Source: Dongia sedimenti (GTDB lineage: Bacteria; Pseudomonadota; Alphaproteobacteria; Dongiales; Dongiaceae). From it: a stretch of 64,000 bases of DNA. Below the pieces are notes generated by a model that was not told where the DNA came from, ran no database searches, and worked only from the letters and a program-made list of their open reading frames with translations. The translations under genes and the position numbers were made by a program. Each line of letters opens with the position of its first letter. Within the stretch, counting starts at the first letter, position 1. Below, in pieces: positions 36,628-45,033 of this stretch. Location of the stretch: contig JAUYVI010000002.1 of the NCBI GenBank assembly GCA_030715195.1, positions 124,001 to 188,000 of the forward strand, written 5' to 3'.

Positions 36628-36944
36628 GGCATCTCCCCCAGACAGTCTTTCTATTTGTAGCCTCTAAAAGTTGATCTTGTCTAGCAGAGGCCCTTAGATA
36701 CCGGTACATCTGCGTTTCTCTATGAGGCCACCAATGCTCAGCAACGCCGCGAGATGGCCCTGACAGTCCAGGCTGACCCGATTCTCGTCCCGACTTCACG
36801 TTCGGGGCGGAAATCGTGCCGGTGGCGGCGCTGCCCTGCTGTAGAAGGACCTTGGCTCCGGCTTTCTCGGAGCCGACCGCCGGACTATCATGCCGGCGAT
36901 CGCGGCGGATTCACCTCCCGGAACGAAGCCAGGGCGAGAGCATC
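36628..36944. other. Intergenic stretch at the islet edge
   Basis: 317 bases without a gene that I can support. The half next to the OLD gene is AT-richer (to about 36730), the rest has the GC-rich host look. A 7-bp inverted repeat GGCTCCG/CGGAGCC (36854-36860 and 36868-36874) could be a small hairpin without a T-run. No tRNA, attachment repeat or transposase remnant is visible. Confidence 0.6.
36654..36683 (-). promoter_or_regulatory. Candidate promoter of the OLD-family gene
   Basis: On the minus strand TAGACA (36678-36683) and TACAAA (36654-36659) are 18 bases apart, about 27 bases before the GTG start. The -10 is a partial match only. The AT-rich stretch belongs to the islet and may have come with the gene. 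Confidence 0.4.
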
Positions 36945-38039
36945 ATGGGTACGGACGACGGCCAGACCGAGCAGGTCGAGAAGCTGCTGACCACGCCGCA
37001 TCTGGCGGATGCGCTGGAGAGCGAGCAGTTCCGGCATTTCCTCGACCAGGTGCCGATCGCCATCGCGGTCTCCGAGATGAAGGGCGCAGAGAGCATCGTC
37101 TATGCCAATCCGGAGTTCGAGAAGGTCTCCGGCCAATCGTCCGCCGCGCTGGAAGGCAAGCCGTGGTCTTTTCTCCCCGGCCAAGCCGATGGCGACAAGG
37201 GGGCGCGCAAGCTCGGTGCCGCTATCGTGGATTCCAGCGATTTCGTCGGGACGTTCCGGATCGATCGCGCGGATGGAGAACCGACGATCGTGGATGCCTA
37301 TTCCAACATCATCGTCGATGACAACGACATCCCCGCGTTTCGGCTCGCCGCGCTGGTCGACGTGACCGCCCACGAGCAGGCGAAGCGCGAAGAGTTCGAG
37401 CAGAAGATTCGCGAGAAGGACACCCTGCTGCAGGAGGTTCAGCACCGGGTCAAGAACAACCTGCAGATGATCACGGCGTTGATCCGCATCGAGACGCGCA
37501 ACGCACGGGGCAAGATCGAGAGCGCGCCGTTCGACCGGCTGGCCGGGCGCATCGACGCGGTGCAGCGGATCTACAAGCTGCTCTCCGAGCAGGCGCCGGG
37601 CGCCGAGATCGATCTCGGCGCGTACTTGAGCGAAATCGCCTCCTCGGTGATGCATTCGCATGCGGTCGAGGGGATTCGGCTCGATCTCAAGGTCGATAGC
37701 TACCCGGTCTCGGTGAATGTGGCGATGCCGGCCGGGTTGGTGGTGAACGAGCTGCTCACCAACGCACTCAAGCATGCCTTCGCCGGGCGCGACGGCGGCA
37801 CCATCACACTGCACAGCCTGGTCGAGGGCGACACCTGCCGGGTGGTCGTCGCCGATGACGGGGTCGGCTTCCCCGAAGGTGTGAGCTGGCCCCAGCACGG
37901 CAAGCTCAGCGCGCTGATCGTCCGCTCGCTGCGCGACAACGCCAAGGCGGACCTGAAGGTGGAGTCGAGCCCCGGAAAAGGCACGCGGATCACGATCACG
38001 TTCAAGCGCTCATCCGCGGCCGCGCAGGTGGCGGGCTGA
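36945..38039 (+). CDS. PAS-domain sensor histidine kinase of the HWE/HisKA_2 type
   Basis: 364-residue soluble kinase. A PAS domain (about 30-145, PIAIAVSEMKG, FVGTFRIDRADG) is followed by a helix and the HisKA_2 H-box LLQEVQHRVKNNLQ with the phospho-acceptor H167. The ATPase domain has VVNELLTNALKHAF, DDGVGFPEG and SSPGKGTRITI. This kinase class is frequent in alphaproteobacteria and often feeds the general stress response, but no cognate response regulator gene is adjacent. GGCGAGAG precedes the start. Confidence 0.9.
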   Translation: MGTDDGQTEQVEKLLTTPHLADALESEQFRHFLDQVPIAIAVSEMKGAESIVYANPEFEKVSGQSSAALEGKPWSFLPGQADGDKGARKLGAAIVDSSDFVGTFRIDRADGEPTIVDAYSNIIVDDNDIPAFRLAALVDVTAHEQAKREEFEQKIREKDTLLQEVQHRVKNNLQMITALIRIETRNARGKIESAPFDRLAGRIDAVQRIYKLLSEQAPGAEIDLGAYLSEIASSVMHSHAVEGIRLDLKVDSYPVSVNVAMPAGLVVNELLTNALKHAFAGRDGGTITLHSLVEGDTCRVVVADDGVGFPEGVSWPQHGKLSALIVRSLRDNAKADLKVESSPGKGTRITITFKRSSAAAQVAG

Positions 38040-38079
38040 TTCCCGCCAACCCGCCTGCAACCCCAAACAGGAACTGAGA

Positions 38080-38724
38080 ATGCTCACCGTCCATCATCTC
38101 GGCCGCTCCCAATCGGAGCGCATTGTCTGGCTCTGCGAGGAGCTGGGCATACCCTACGAGCTGAAACGCTATGATCGCCGCGCCGACAACAAGCTGGCGC
38201 CGCCGGAATACAAGGCGCTGCACCCGATGGGGATTGCGCCGGTGATCACCGACGGCGATCTCACGCTGGGCGAGTCCGGGGCGATCGTCGAGTATATCGT
38301 GCAGACCTATGGAAACGGGCGACTGATCCCGCGGCGCGGGGACGCCGGGTTTGCCGATTTCCTCTACTGGTTCCATTTCGCCAATGCGACGCTGCAGCCG
38401 ACCCTGGGGCGCGTGATGGCGCTGGAGCGGCTCGATCCCTCCGAGAAGAATGCGCCGCTGCAAATGGCGAAGGATCGGCTGTGCCTGCTCTTCGGCATGC
38501 TTGAGCAGAAGCTGGGCGCGGCCCCCTATCTCGCCGGCGCGGCGCTGACCGCGGCGGACATCATGACCGTGTTCTCGCTGACCACGATGCGGCTGTTCCG
38601 GCCGACCGATCTTTCCGCCTATCCCAGCATATTGGCGTATCTGCAACGGGTCGGGGCGCGGCCGGGCTACCAACGTGCGATGGCCAAGGCCGACCCGGGG
38701 TTTGCGCCTCTCCTCGGCGCGTAG
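38080..38724 (+). CDS. Glutathione S-transferase family protein
   Basis: 214-residue protein. N-terminal thioredoxin-like domain: MLTVHHLGRSQSERIVWLCEELG, then HPMGIAPVITDGDLTLGESGAIVEYI, the glutathione contact region with ES. The all-helical C-terminal domain follows (about 85-205). Active serine or tyrosine is likely near residue 10, as is usual in bacterial beta/theta-like forms; the subclass is not clear. It is transcribed alone, 40 bases after the kinase gene. Confidence 0.88.
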   Translation: MLTVHHLGRSQSERIVWLCEELGIPYELKRYDRRADNKLAPPEYKALHPMGIAPVITDGDLTLGESGAIVEYIVQTYGNGRLIPRRGDAGFADFLYWFHFANATLQPTLGRVMALERLDPSEKNAPLQMAKDRLCLLFGMLEQKLGAAPYLAGAALTAADIMTVFSLTTMRLFRPTDLSAYPSILAYLQRVGARPGYQRAMAKADPGFAPLLGA

Positions 38725-38787
38725 AGGCTACCTGCGCGACTGCTGTCGGCACCGTATCACCGGGTTCAGCGCGGCGATGGCGGGCAG

Positions 38788-39579
38788 CTACGCCGCCTCG
38801 GTCTCCGCGCCGGCCTGCTGGCGCATCAGGCGCATGATGTCGCGCTCCAGCTCGGCATAGCCGGGGAGTTCCAGCACGTCCTCCTTGCGGGACCAGCGCC
38901 TGCCCTGCTTGAAGGCGGGCACGATGTTGGCGGCGACGGTGCCGGGATGGCGCGAGAGGAAGATGATGCGGTCGGCCATGAAGATCGATTCCTCGATGTC
39001 ATGGGTCACCATCAGGATGGTCTTGCCGGTCTCCTCGGCGATGGCGATCGAGAGCTCCTGCATGTGCCAGCGGGTCTCGGCGTCGAGCGCGCCGAACGGC
39101 TCGTCCATCAGCAGGATCTCGGGATCGTTGGCCAGAGTGCGGGCGATGGCGACCCGCTGCTTCATGCCGCCGGACAGCACCTTCGGATAGGAATCGGCGA
39201 ACTTGGTCAAGTGCACCAGGTCGATGAAATGGGCGGCGCGGTCGCGGCGCTCGGATGCAGCAACGCCGCGGAGCCGCAATCCGTATTCCACGTTCTGGCG
39301 CACGGTCAGCCAGTCGAACGAGGTGTAGGCCTGGAACACCATGCCGCGATCGCGGCCCGGACCGTCGATCACGCGGCCGTCGAGGGTGATGGTGCCGCTC
39401 GACGGCCGGTCGAGGCCGGCCACCATGCGCAGGATCGTGGACTTGCCGCAACCCGAGGGGCCGAGCAGGACGCAGACCTCGTTGCCGCCGACCTCGAAGG
39501 AGACGTCGCGGATCGCCTCGACCGTGCCGCCCTTCGGTCCCGGGAAGGTCTTGCCGATGCGCTCCAGCTTCAGTCTCAT
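38788..39579 (-). CDS. ABC transporter ATP-binding protein (nitrate/sulfonate/taurine type)
   Basis: 263-residue cytoplasmic ATPase. Walker A GPSGCGKST (about 40-48), Q-loop (MVFQAYTSF), signature LSGGMKQRVAIA, Walker B LLMDEPFGALD and H-loop VTHDIEES. It belongs to the TauB/SsuB/NrtD group. Its start overlaps the permease stop by four bases (ATGA at 39576-39579). It is the last gene of the seven-gene operon. Confidence 0.94.
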   Translation of the reverse strand: MRLKLERIGKTFPGPKGGTVEAIRDVSFEVGGNEVCVLLGPSGCGKSTILRMVAGLDRPSSGTITLDGRVIDGPGRDRGMVFQAYTSFDWLTVRQNVEYGLRLRGVAASERRDRAAHFIDLVHLTKFADSYPKVLSGGMKQRVAIARTLANDPEILLMDEPFGALDAETRWHMQELSIAIAEETGKTILMVTHDIEESIFMADRIIFLSRHPGTVAANIVPAFKQGRRWSRKEDVLELPGYAELERDIMRLMRQQAGAETEAA

Positions 39580-40388
39580 CGGGCGCTCTCGTCGATATAG
39601 GGGAAGAGCAGGCGGTGGGCGATGCGGAACAGCATGTCGCACAACAGGCCGAGCACGCCGATCACCACGATGCCGGCCATGATCTCGTCGGTGTGCAAGA
39701 AGCGCCGCGCGCGCATCATCATGGCGCCGATGCCGTTGGTCGAGGCGACGATCTCGGCGATCACCAGATAGGTCCAGGAGACCGCCAGCATCTGCCGCAT
39801 GGCCACGACCACGTTGGGCAGCACGGCCGGCACGATCACGGTGCGCAGGATCTGGCCCCGCGTGCCGCCCAGGGTCATCGAGGTCTCGATGAACTCGGGC
39901 CGGACCTGCTTGGTGTAGTCCATGACCAGGACGATCAGGAAGAACACCACGCCGACGAACAAGAGCGCGATCTTCGGCCCCTCGCCGGTGCCGAACCACA
40001 TCAGCAGCACCGGGATGAAGCTCGGCGCCGGCAGGTAGCGCCAAGCCGCCATGAACGGGTTGAAGAAGGCCTCGAGCGCCCGGAACGAGCCCATGACGAT
40101 GCCGAGCGGCACCGCGATCACCGACGCGAGCGCGAAGCTGACCAGGATGCGCAGTACGCTGGCGCCGATGTCGATCCAGAAGTCCGGCGTCGAGAGCAGC
40201 GCGACCAGGGTCGAGAGCACCTTGAACGGGCTGGGCAGCAGCAGCTCGGTCACCAGCCCGGCCGAGACCGCGAACTGCCAGATGGCGAAGAACAGCAACC
40301 AGCAGGCGACGCCGAGCGCGACCGCGCTCCGCCGCGCGATCGGCGCGCGGAGGGTGAGGAGAGGACGGCGGCGCGGAGGCGTGGTCAT
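39576..40388 (-). CDS. ABC transporter permease (nitrate/sulfonate/taurine type)
   Basis: 270-residue inner-membrane permease with six or more helices. The coupling-helix motif is in ASLGGTRGQ-like SMTLGGTRGQILRT at about residue 178, followed by the conserved AMRQMLAVSWTYLVIAEIV. The start at 40388 follows a palindromic repeat. It pairs with the ATPase downstream and the binding protein upstream. Confidence 0.92.
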   Translation of the reverse strand: MTTPPRRRPLLTLRAPIARRSAVALGVACWLLFFAIWQFAVSAGLVTELLLPSPFKVLSTLVALLSTPDFWIDIGASVLRILVSFALASVIAVPLGIVMGSFRALEAFFNPFMAAWRYLPAPSFIPVLLMWFGTGEGPKIALLFVGVVFFLIVLVMDYTKQVRPEFIETSMTLGGTRGQILRTVIVPAVLPNVVVAMRQMLAVSWTYLVIAEIVASTNGIGAMMMRARRFLHTDEIMAGIVVIGVLGLLCDMLFRIAHRLLFPYIDESAR

Positions 40389-40429
40389 TGGCGGTCGCAG
40401 CAAAGTTGGTTCGGCATGAAGATTATACT

Positions 40430-40521
40430 CCGTCATGCCGGGACTTGGTCCCGGCATCCACGCCTTTCTATCGTGCGGCACTCAAGGCGTGGATCCCGGC
40501 GCCTAGCGCCGGGATGACGGA
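40430..40521. repeat. Palindromic intergenic repeat, family 2 (copy 1)
   Basis: A 92-base imperfect dyad starts CCGTCATGCCGGGACTTGG and ends GCCGGGATGACGGA, with AAGGCGTGGATCCC as the internal arm pairing GGCATCCACGCCTT. A second copy is at 47948-48038 and a half copy at 49558-49588. It lies inside the ABC operon, between the binding-protein stop and the permease start. Confidence 0.9.
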
Positions 40522-40544
40522 GGAATACGCGGAAGCGCCGAACC

Positions 40545-41603
40545 CTACTCCCGCGCCTTGATCTCCTGGCGGAAGCCCGCCTTCACCAGCTCCGCCATCA
40601 GGCTGCAATCGACGCCCTTGGCCGGGTCGATCTTGGTCTTCATCAGGCCGAGCTTCACCCACCAGTCGTTGATGAGCGCCACGGTGTCGCGCATGCCGTC
40701 GCGGGCGATGCCGAGCGGCGGCTCGCCGTCGAGCACACCGCAGGAACGCGCCGCCTCGTCGAAATCATAGGTGTAGTTGCCACCCTTCAAGTCCTTGCCG
40801 TTGGTGCCGACCACGGATTCGACGTCGGGCACCGGCCATTTCAGGAAATCGGCATAGACCTGGTTGATGCCGGGCGTGTCGTCATGCCAGGCCTGCACCG
40901 CCTGGAACAAAGCCTTCAAGGTGGCAACCGCCACCGGGCGTCGCTCGGCGATGAAAGTCTTGTTCATGTAGAGCACGTCCATGAAGATGCCGGTCTTCAG
41001 AAAGACCGGATCGGCGGAGGTGGCTACGGCGCGCGAGCCTTTGAGCGATTCCGTGAGCTTCGAGACCCAGGGCTCGTATTCATAAGCCGCGGCGAGATCG
41101 CCGGAGACCATCGGGCCGACCGCCTCGTCGGCGTTCAAGTTTACCCACTCGACCGAGTCATATTTGATGCCCTGGCTGTCGAGCCAGACGCCCATCAGGA
41201 GCTGGCCGATATAGGCCTGCGGCGCGGCGATCTTCTTGCCGGGGAGATCCTTGGGCTCGACGTTCGGGGCCAGGGCGATCTGGTCGACGCCGTAGGAGGG
41301 ATTGAGGAAGGTGACCATGACCTCGTTGGTGCCCTGCTCCACGGCGATCGGCGTGTACTCGCTGGTGCAGTAGAGGACGTCGATCTGGCCGGCCGCGAGT
41401 GCCGAATGCGCACCCACCGGATCGTCGAAGATGGTGTTCTCGATCTCGAGATCGGGGGCGAGGTTCTTCTGCTTCGCGACCTCCAGGCTGGAATAGCCGG
41501 GCCAGGACACGCAGAGCCCGACCTTCACCTTCTCCGCGGCGAAGGCGCCGCTGCTGAGGGCGATTGTGGCGGCGAGGGTCGCCGCGGCGAATGTGTTCTT
41601 CAT
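40545..41603 (-). CDS. ABC transporter substrate-binding protein (NMT1/taurine-like)
   Basis: 352-residue periplasmic protein with a signal peptide (FAAATLAATIALSSGAFA). The mature part, starting EKVKVGLCVSWPGYSS, has the two-lobe periplasmic binding fold of the taurine/sulfonate/thiamine-precursor group. A ligand-binding region with VLYCTSEYTPIAVEQG and WVNLNADEAVG is typical. Ligand not predictable from sequence. In the operon context it may bind the compound degraded by the adjacent hydrolases. It is 70 bases after the second SDR gene. Confidence 0.88.
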   Translation of the reverse strand: MKNTFAAATLAATIALSSGAFAAEKVKVGLCVSWPGYSSLEVAKQKNLAPDLEIENTIFDDPVGAHSALAAGQIDVLYCTSEYTPIAVEQGTNEVMVTFLNPSYGVDQIALAPNVEPKDLPGKKIAAPQAYIGQLLMGVWLDSQGIKYDSVEWVNLNADEAVGPMVSGDLAAAYEYEPWVSKLTESLKGSRAVATSADPVFLKTGIFMDVLYMNKTFIAERRPVAVATLKALFQAVQAWHDDTPGINQVYADFLKWPVPDVESVVGTNGKDLKGGNYTYDFDEAARSCGVLDGEPPLGIARDGMRDTVALINDWWVKLGLMKTKIDPAKGVDCSLMAELVKAGFRQEIKARE

Positions 41604-41672
41604 TGTTGCCTCCTTGTTATCGTTGGCGTCGGGTTTCTCACCCGATCGTTCAGTTCATTGTCCCCTGCACAA

Positions 41673-42416
41673 TCATGGCATCACGCTGCCGCCATTGGGT
41701 CCGAGGCCCTGGCCGGTGAAATAGCGGCCGCCCGGTCCGGCCAGGAAGGCGGCGAGCGCGCCGATCTCCCGCGCTTCGCCGAAGCGGGCGAGCGGAATCT
41801 GCAGCTCCTTGGCGCGCCATTCCGGGCTCATATGCGCGGCGTCGAGCATGGCGGTGTCGATCGGGCCGGGGCAGATCGCGTTGACCAGGATCGCCGGGGC
41901 GAATTCCCTGGCCCAGCTGCGCACCAGGCCGAGCACGCCGTGCTTCGAGGCGACGTAAGCGGAGAACTGCTCGCGGCCGTAATAGGACATGTCCGAGGCG
42001 ATCAGGATCGCGCGGGCCTCGGCGCCGGGCTGCGGCTGCCGGTCCCGCATCCAGCGCAAGGCCTCGCGGCCGACCAGGAAGCTGCCGCGCAGGTTGACCG
42101 CGATCACCGCGTCGAAATCGGCGGCACTGGTCTCCAGCAGCGGCTTCTCCTGGATGATCCCGGCACAATGCACCAGGATGTCGAGCCGCTTCGCCATGCG
42201 CTTCGCCACGTCGAACAGCGCCAGGACGCTGCCCTCGTCGGCGACGTCGAGATCGTAGGCCAGGGCGCCGGGAATCGCGGCGGCCGTCTCGCTGCAATCC
42301 AGGCGGTCGGCCAGGATCAGCTGCGCCCCTTGCTCCGCCAGCGCCAAGGCGCAGGCGGCGCCGATGCCGCGATGGGCGCCGGTGACCAGGGCGGTCTTGC
42401 CGGCGAGCGCGGTCAC
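41673..42416 (-). CDS. Short-chain dehydrogenase/reductase (SDR), second of pair
   Basis: 247-residue SDR. NAD(P)-binding TGAHRGIGAACALA (about 12-25), NAG-like HCAGII, and the active YVASKHG motif. It starts with ATG at 42416, overlapping the stop of the first SDR by four bases. The catalytic Ser is in ASDMSYYGREQFSAY. Substrate unknown; its place after the two hydrolases suggests oxidation of an alcohol or amino-alcohol product. Confidence 0.88.
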   Translation of the reverse strand: MTALAGKTALVTGAHRGIGAACALALAEQGAQLILADRLDCSETAAAIPGALAYDLDVADEGSVLALFDVAKRMAKRLDILVHCAGIIQEKPLLETSAADFDAVIAVNLRGSFLVGREALRWMRDRQPQPGAEARAILIASDMSYYGREQFSAYVASKHGVLGLVRSWAREFAPAILVNAICPGPIDTAMLDAAHMSPEWRAKELQIPLARFGEAREIGALAAFLAGPGGRYFTGQGLGPNGGSVMP

Positions 42417-43192
42417 GACATCACCTCGCCGCGGTCGATGTTGACGGTCTGGCCGGTCATGTTGGCGGCGAGGTCGCTGGCGAGGAAGAGGTAGAGGCCG
42501 GCGATGTCGGCCGGGTTCATAAGGCCGGGCAGCGACTGGCCGGCCATGATCTCGTCCAGCAATTGCGTTTCCGGCAGGTGGCTGCGCTCGGCCATGCGCC
42601 GGAGCGACAGCATCGACTGGTCGGTCTTGACCCAGCCGGGCGCGACGGCGTTGACATTGATGCCCTTGGGCCCGAGCTCCAGAGCCAGCGCGCGGGTCAT
42701 GCCGACGATCGCGTGTTTCGAGGCGCAGTAGGCCGAGAATTCGGCCGCCGCGGTGCGGCCCCAGATCGAGGCGGTGAAGACGATGCGGCTGCCCTTGCGC
42801 ATCTTCGGCAGGGCGTCGCGGGTCACGTAATAGGTGCCGAGGATGTTGATGTCGATGATGCGGGCGAAGGTCGCCTCGACCTCGGCGCCCGACTCGGCGA
42901 TCGGCGTGATGCGTTCCAGCCCGGCATTGTTGACCAGCACGTCGATGCGGTCGAGTTGGCTCAGTGCTTTGGTGACCGAGGCACGATCGGTGATGTCGCA
43001 GCGGAGCGCCGTCACCGCGCGGCCGCAGCTCGCGGCGATCTCCTGCGCCGTGGTCTCGACGCCGGCATCGTCGGCCAGGATGGCGAGGTCGGCTTTGGCC
43101 GCGGCGAAGGCTTCCGCGACACCGCGGCCGATGCCGCGGCTGGCGCCGGTCACCAGAACCGTCTTTCCCCCGAAATCGAAGTTGGCCCCCAT
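42413..43192 (-). CDS. Short-chain dehydrogenase/reductase (SDR), first of pair
   Basis: 259-residue SDR with TGASRGIGRGVAEA (about 15-28), NNAGLERITP, the catalytic Ser in FTASIWGR and YCASKHAIVGM. C-terminal VNIDRGEVMS is usual in the classical group. It starts seven bases after the creatininase-like stop; an upstream in-frame TTG at 43207 lies inside that gene and is less likely. It differs clearly from the second SDR (for example in the loop after the active site), so the pair is not a recent duplication. Confidence 0.87.
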   Translation of the reverse strand: MGANFDFGGKTVLVTGASRGIGRGVAEAFAAAKADLAILADDAGVETTAQEIAASCGRAVTALRCDITDRASVTKALSQLDRIDVLVNNAGLERITPIAESGAEVEATFARIIDINILGTYYVTRDALPKMRKGSRIVFTASIWGRTAAAEFSAYCASKHAIVGMTRALALELGPKGINVNAVAPGWVKTDQSMLSLRRMAERSHLPETQLLDEIMAGQSLPGLMNPADIAGLYLFLASDLAANMTGQTVNIDRGEVMS

Positions 43193-43199
43193 GGATCGG

Positions 43200-43958
43200 C
43201 TATCCAAACTCCTTCTTCACCGCGGCGGCGATGTCGCGGCAATACTGCTCCACCATCGCCTTGCCCTTGGCCGCCGAGGCGCCCTTGGCCGAGGTCAGTG
43301 CACCGGAGGACGGCACCCAGTCGCGGTGCGGCGGCCAGATGTCATAAGGTGGGAACTGGGCCGGTGGATTGTCCGGGATGAGATCGAGCCGCACCATGTC
43401 CGGGTAGTAATGCAGCATCATGGAGGTCTCCATGACCGCGGCGTGCTCAAGGGCGACGCCCGGAAAGCCGTCGGGGAACACGGTCTTGATCGTGTCCTCG
43501 GTGCAGAAGTCCCAATATTCGAGACGCATCACCTTGAGGCCGGTATGGCCGCATTCGCGCATCGCGAGATCGATGCCCTCGGTGACGATCCACTGGTTCT
43601 CGTAATGGCCGACCACGCAGCAGATCTTCTTCACGCCATGCCGGACCAGCTCGCGGATCACGTCGCGCACCATGGAGATGAGCGTCTGGGCGTCGAGGTT
43701 GAGGGTGCCGGGGAAATGCGGGCCGCCGCCCGATTTCGGCATCGACTTGTAGCCGAAGCTCAAGGTGGGCGCGACGACGCCGCCGACCCTCTCGGCCACG
43801 TCGCGGCAGAGCGCGGTGGGGAGCAGGCAATCGACCGAGAGCGGCAGATGTGGCCCGTGCTGCTCGGTGGCGCCGCAGGGGATGAAGACGGTCGGATTGC
43901 GCTTCAGCGCGTCCCGGAATTCCGGCCAGGACATCCGGTCCATCATCACCTGGGTCAT
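43200..43958 (-). CDS. Creatininase-family amidohydrolase
   Basis: 252-residue metalloenzyme. The putative metal ligands E32, H34 and D43 (GATEQHGPHLPLSVD) and H118/E120 (GHYENQW) have the spacing of Pseudomonas creatininase, offset by two. H172 and E177 (ALEHAAVMETS) lie near the catalytic region. The family hydrolyses cyclic amides such as creatinine, but also includes formamide deformylases and MftE-like peptidases. The ATG overlaps the ureohydrolase stop by four bases. The linked ureohydrolase favours a guanidino-type ring as substrate, an inference. Confidence 0.85.
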   Translation of the reverse strand: MTQVMMDRMSWPEFRDALKRNPTVFIPCGATEQHGPHLPLSVDCLLPTALCRDVAERVGGVVAPTLSFGYKSMPKSGGGPHFPGTLNLDAQTLISMVRDVIRELVRHGVKKICCVVGHYENQWIVTEGIDLAMRECGHTGLKVMRLEYWDFCTEDTIKTVFPDGFPGVALEHAAVMETSMMLHYYPDMVRLDLIPDNPPAQFPPYDIWPPHRDWVPSSGALTSAKGASAAKGKAMVEQYCRDIAAAVKKEFG

Positions 43959-44929
43959 CGATTGCGCCGGCGCGCCGAGGCATCGGCCAGGAGACAGAGG
44001 ATCTCGAACATCAGCGTGGCGCCGACCAAAGCGGTGTTGCCGGTCTGATCGAAGGGCGGCGAGACCTCGACCACGTCGCCGCCGATCAGATCGAGCCCCT
44101 GCAGCCCGCGCAGCAGATGCTGGGCCTCCAGCGTGGTGAGGCCGCCGATCTCCGGCGTGCCGGTGCCCGGCGTGAAGGCGGGGTCGATGCCGTCCACGTC
44201 GAAGCTGACATAGGTCGGGCCGTCGCCGGCGACGCGGCGCGCCTCGGCGATGGTCTTCTCGACGCCGAGCTTGGCGAACTCCTCCATGTAGATGACCCGC
44301 ATGCCGCTCTTCTCGGCGAACTCCATGTCGTTGCCGCTGTAGATCGAGCCGCGGATGCCGATCTGCACCGTGCGCTTCGGATCGAGCAGCCCCTCCTCCA
44401 CCGCGCGCCGGAACGGCGTGCCGTGGGTGTACAGGTTGTCGCCGAAATAGCGGTCGTTGGTGTCGGAATGGGCGTCGAAATGGATCATGCCGATCGGCCG
44501 CTTCTTCGCGATGGCGCGGAAGATCGGCAGGGTGATCAGGTGGTCGCCGCCGGCCGAAAGCGGCACGGCGCCGGCCGCATGGACCTTGGCGTAAAAGCCT
44601 TCGATCCGCTTCAGCGCGTCCATGAGGTCGATTGGGTTCACCGGGGCGTCGCCGAGATCGGCCACGCGGGCGAGCTCATACGGCGCGATGCGGCTCACAT
44701 GGTGCACCTTGCGCATGAAGCTCGACATGTTGCGGATCTCGCGCGGGCCGTGCCGGGCGCCGGCGCGGTTGGTGGTGCCGCCGTCCCAGGGCACGCCAAT
44801 AAGCGCGATGTCCACCTGGGTGGGCTCGGTGATGTAGGGCAGCCGCATGAAGGTCGGGATTGCGCCGAACCGCGGCACGATGGCGGCATCGACCGGTTGT
44901 GGGTTGTTGTGACCTGTCGGCAGGTTCAT
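43955..44929 (-). CDS. Ureohydrolase (agmatinase/guanidinobutyrase-like)
   Basis: 324-residue arginase-fold enzyme with a binuclear Mn site. The ligands are H130 (SAGGDHLI), D152, H154 and D156 (HFDAHSDTND), and D244 and D246 (SFDVDGIDP). All six are intact. It hydrolyses a guanidino group to urea and an amine. The exact substrate cannot be read from motifs; agmatine, 4-guanidinobutyrate and 3-guanidinopropionate enzymes share them. It is the first gene of an operon with a creatininase-like hydrolase, and it diverges from a LysR gene. Confidence 0.9.
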   Translation of the reverse strand: MNLPTGHNNPQPVDAAIVPRFGAIPTFMRLPYITEPTQVDIALIGVPWDGGTTNRAGARHGPREIRNMSSFMRKVHHVSRIAPYELARVADLGDAPVNPIDLMDALKRIEGFYAKVHAAGAVPLSAGGDHLITLPIFRAIAKKRPIGMIHFDAHSDTNDRYFGDNLYTHGTPFRRAVEEGLLDPKRTVQIGIRGSIYSGNDMEFAEKSGMRVIYMEEFAKLGVEKTIAEARRVAGDGPTYVSFDVDGIDPAFTPGTGTPEIGGLTTLEAQHLLRGLQGLDLIGGDVVEVSPPFDQTGNTALVGATLMFEILCLLADASARRRNR

Positions 44930-44980
44930 TTGGGTGCGCGCCTCCGCTGTTTCTCCGATCTTCCCGCCAATGGCCAGTTG

Positions 44981-45021
44981 CGATAAAGTCGAAATATCGG
45001 AAGTAAGCTTCCGGTTTATCG
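44981..45021. promoter_or_regulatory. Candidate LysR operator in the divergent region
   Basis: An outer pair CGATAAA/TTTATCG (44981-44987 and 45015-45021) encloses a tight dyad CGGAAG-TAAG-CTTCCG (44998-45013). It lies in the 104 bases between the divergent ureohydrolase and LysR genes, immediately upstream of the LysR start. Interrupted dyads here are the usual LysR binding pattern. Confidence 0.5.
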
Positions 45022-45033
45022 AAAGTATGCGCC

